Shown here: positions 4,702-5,945 of the stretch, in pieces
Layout: each line of letters begins with the position of its first letter
Numbering within the stretch: position 1 is the stretch's first letter
Source: Alphaproteobacteria bacterium UBA6347
Lineage (GTDB): Bacteria > Pseudomonadota > Alphaproteobacteria > CAAGCB01 > CAG-977
Direction of reading: 5' to 3'
Length of the DNA stretch: 5,945 nucleotides
Assembly (NCBI GenBank): GCA_002440235.1
Contig: DJRZ01000080.1
Span: 1-5,945 of the forward strand
The notes under the pieces: generated by a model
Databases searched by the model: none
Told to the model about the DNA's origin: nothing
The model's input: only the letters and a program-made list of their open reading frames with translations
Position numbers and translations under genes: made by a program

Positions 4702-5945
4702 ATGACATCAAACAATCAAGAGTTTTTCGGTCACCCGAAAGGGCTTTTTCTGCTGTTTTCGTCGGAATTGTGGGAACGTTTTTCCTTTTACGTCCTGCGC
4801 GCCGTTCTGGTGCTTTACCTGACGGACGCGACGGTGAACGGCGGACTGGGCTGGACGAAATCCGACGCGCTGAAACTGTACGGGCTGTACACGGGGCTGG
4901 TGTATCTGACGCCGATCGTCGGCGGCGTTCTGGCGGACAGACTGTGGGGACGAAGGCGGTCCGTCGTCGCGGGCGCGGTTTTAATGGCGGCGGGGCAGTT
5001 TTCGCTCGCCCTGCCCGACGGATTTTTCCCGTTCGCCGACGGCGCCCTGTATCCGGGGCTGGGACTGCTGATTTGCGGCAACGGATTGTTCAAGCCCAAC
5101 ATTTCGACCATGGTCGGCGACCTGTACCCCGCGCGCGACGACCGCCGCGACAGCGCGTTCACGATTTTCTACATGGGCATCAACATCGGGTCTTTCTTTT
5201 CGGGCGTCGCCGCCGGATTCATGACCGCCGCCTATTCGTTCAAAGCCGCCTTCGCCCTTGCCGGCGCGGGCATGCTGGTCGCGCTGTTTTTGCAGTCGTG
5301 TCTGGGAAACCGGTATCTGGGCAACATCGGCAAAGCGTCGGTCAAGCCGGAAACGCAATCCGGGAACCCCCGCGTCAAATTGACGAAAAAAGAAATCGAC
5401 CGCCTGACCGTCGTTTTCGTTTTGGGGATTTTCACCGTCGTTTTCTGGGCGGGATTTGAACAGGCGGGCGGCGTGATGACGCTGTTCGCCGCCGAAAACA
5501 CCGACCGCGTCGTCGCGGGGCGCGTCGTGCCGGCGACGTTCTTCCAATCGCTGAATCCGCTGTTCATCGTCACGCTCGCCCCCGCTTTCGCGTGGCTTTG
5601 GGTCAAACTGGGAAAACGCGATCCGTCGTTCATCGCCAAATTCGTCTGGGCGCTGATCTTTTCCGGCGCGGGATTTTTGCTGATGACCGCCGCCGTCGGA
5701 CAATCGGAAACGGCGGGGCAGGCGTCGCCGTTCTGGCTGGTCGGCGCGTATTTCCTGCACACGGTCGGAGAACTGTGCCTGTCGCCGACGGGGCTGTCGA
5801 TGGTGACGCGCCTGTCGCCCGCGCGGCTGTCGTCCATGATGATGGGGGTGTGGTTCGGTTTTTCGGCTTTGGCGAATTTCGCCGCGGGCTGGATCGGATC
5901 TTACATCGACGATTTCGGCGCGGGCGCGTTGTTTTCGGGCATCGC
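4702..5945 (+). CDS. POT/PTR2 family proton-coupled oligopeptide transporter, 3' end cut by window
   Basis: An inner-membrane major facilitator superfamily transporter that imports di- and tripeptides with protons. 414 codons plus two bases are present; the family is usually about 460-520 aa, so the last helices lie outside. Visible motifs in order: proton-coupling ELWERFSFY (22-30), with E22, E25 and R26; GGVLADRLWGRRR (74-86), the loop after helix 2; GNGLFKPNISTMVGDLY (126-142); the PTR2 signature FYMGINIGS (156-164); FWAGFEQAGG (248-257) with the helix-7 glutamate E253; and GELCLSPTGLSMVT (356-369) in helix 10. Hydrophobic helices alternate with short charged loops throughout, and a charged linker (about 204-233) separates the two six-helix bundles. 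The one departure is Phe at position 29, where ExxERFxYY normally has Tyr. The gene diverges from the dap operon and has its own promoter. Substrate specificity cannot be read from the sequence. Confidence 0.95.
   Translation, partial: MTSNNQEFFGHPKGLFLLFSSELWERFSFYVLRAVLVLYLTDATVNGGLGWTKSDALKLYGLYTGLVYLTPIVGGVLADRLWGRRRSVVAGAVLMAAGQFSLALPDGFFPFADGALYPGLGLLICGNGLFKPNISTMVGDLYPARDDRRDSAFTIFYMGINIGSFFSGVAAGFMTAAYSFKAAFALAGAGMLVALFLQSCLGNRYLGNIGKASVKPETQSGNPRVKLTKKEIDRLTVVFVLGIFTVVFWAGFEQAGGVMTLFAAENTDRVVAGRVVPATFFQSLNPLFIVTLAPAFAWLWVKLGKRDPSFIAKFVWALIFSGAGFLLMTAAVGQSETAGQASPFWLVGAYFLHTVGELCLSPTGLSMVTRLSPARLSSMMMGVWFGFSALANFAAGWIGSYIDDFGAGALFSGI

Noticed and set aside
4529..4711. N-terminal extension of the 94-aa protein up to the ATG at 4711
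   Set aside because: It would cross both divergent promoters and overlap the transporter start. Its residues are basic and unlike the acidic body of the protein, and a closer start with a weak ribosome-binding site exists.
4770..5459. Plus-strand open frame of 229 codons inside the transporter gene
   Set aside because: It is the alternate reading frame of the transporter, Arg/Gly-rich and without membrane helices.
4981..5760. Minus-strand open frame opposite the transporter
   Set aside because: Antisense shadow with low-complexity Arg/Gln/Asp/Glu composition. The plus-strand frame carries every POT motif.
1..5945. CRISPR array, insertion sequence, tRNA, rRNA or tandem repeats
   Set aside because: Reading both strands I saw no regularly spaced direct repeats, transposase motifs, terminal inverted repeats or RNA gene signatures. 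Nearly all bases are accounted for by coding sequence.

Overview
The window looks like a piece of a moderately G+C-rich bacterial chromosome. Coding density is high, genes overlap or sit a few bases apart, and ribosome-binding sites are AGGA-like. The genes point to a bacterium with a meso-diaminopimelate-containing cell wall. The dapF and transporter sequences have a proteobacterial feel, possibly an uncultured, host- or gut-associated Alphaproteobacterium, but that placement is a low-confidence impression. No mobile element, CRISPR array, tRNA or rRNA was recognised.

Minus strand, transcribed right to left (4528 to 57): a compact four-gene cluster. It begins with a 94-aa acidic protein of unknown function. 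Next come dapL (LL-diaminopimelate aminotransferase) and dapF (diaminopimelate epimerase), which overlap by 4 bases. Last is an unusual ClpB-like AAA+ protein of 717 aa. The intergenic gaps are 11, -3 and 13 bases. Two of the ribosome-binding sites contain the stop codon of the gene before, so translational coupling is likely. A strong hairpin with a T-tract ends the unit right after the clp-like stop (22-48). DapL and DapF catalyse consecutive steps, tetrahydrodipicolinate to LL-DAP to meso-DAP, which supply lysine and peptidoglycan.

Divergent intergenic region (4529-4701): it carries a good extended -10 promoter for the rightward gene and a weaker candidate promoter for the leftward operon.

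Plus strand (4702 to the right edge): a POT/PTR2-family proton-coupled peptide transporter, cut by the window end after 414 codons.

The most unusual item is the ClpB-like protein. It starts directly at the first AAA+ domain, with no N-domain, and has no middle (M) coiled-coil domain. Its first ATPase domain has lost the Walker B acidic pair, sensor 1 residues and arginine fingers, while the second ATPase domain keeps every catalytic residue I could check. Both substrate-threading loops lack their aromatic residue. A Pro/Ala/Lys-rich tail of about 145 residues is added at the C terminus. It is an intact reading frame, so it looks like a repurposed, probably non-threading AAA+ machine and not a decayed chaperone.
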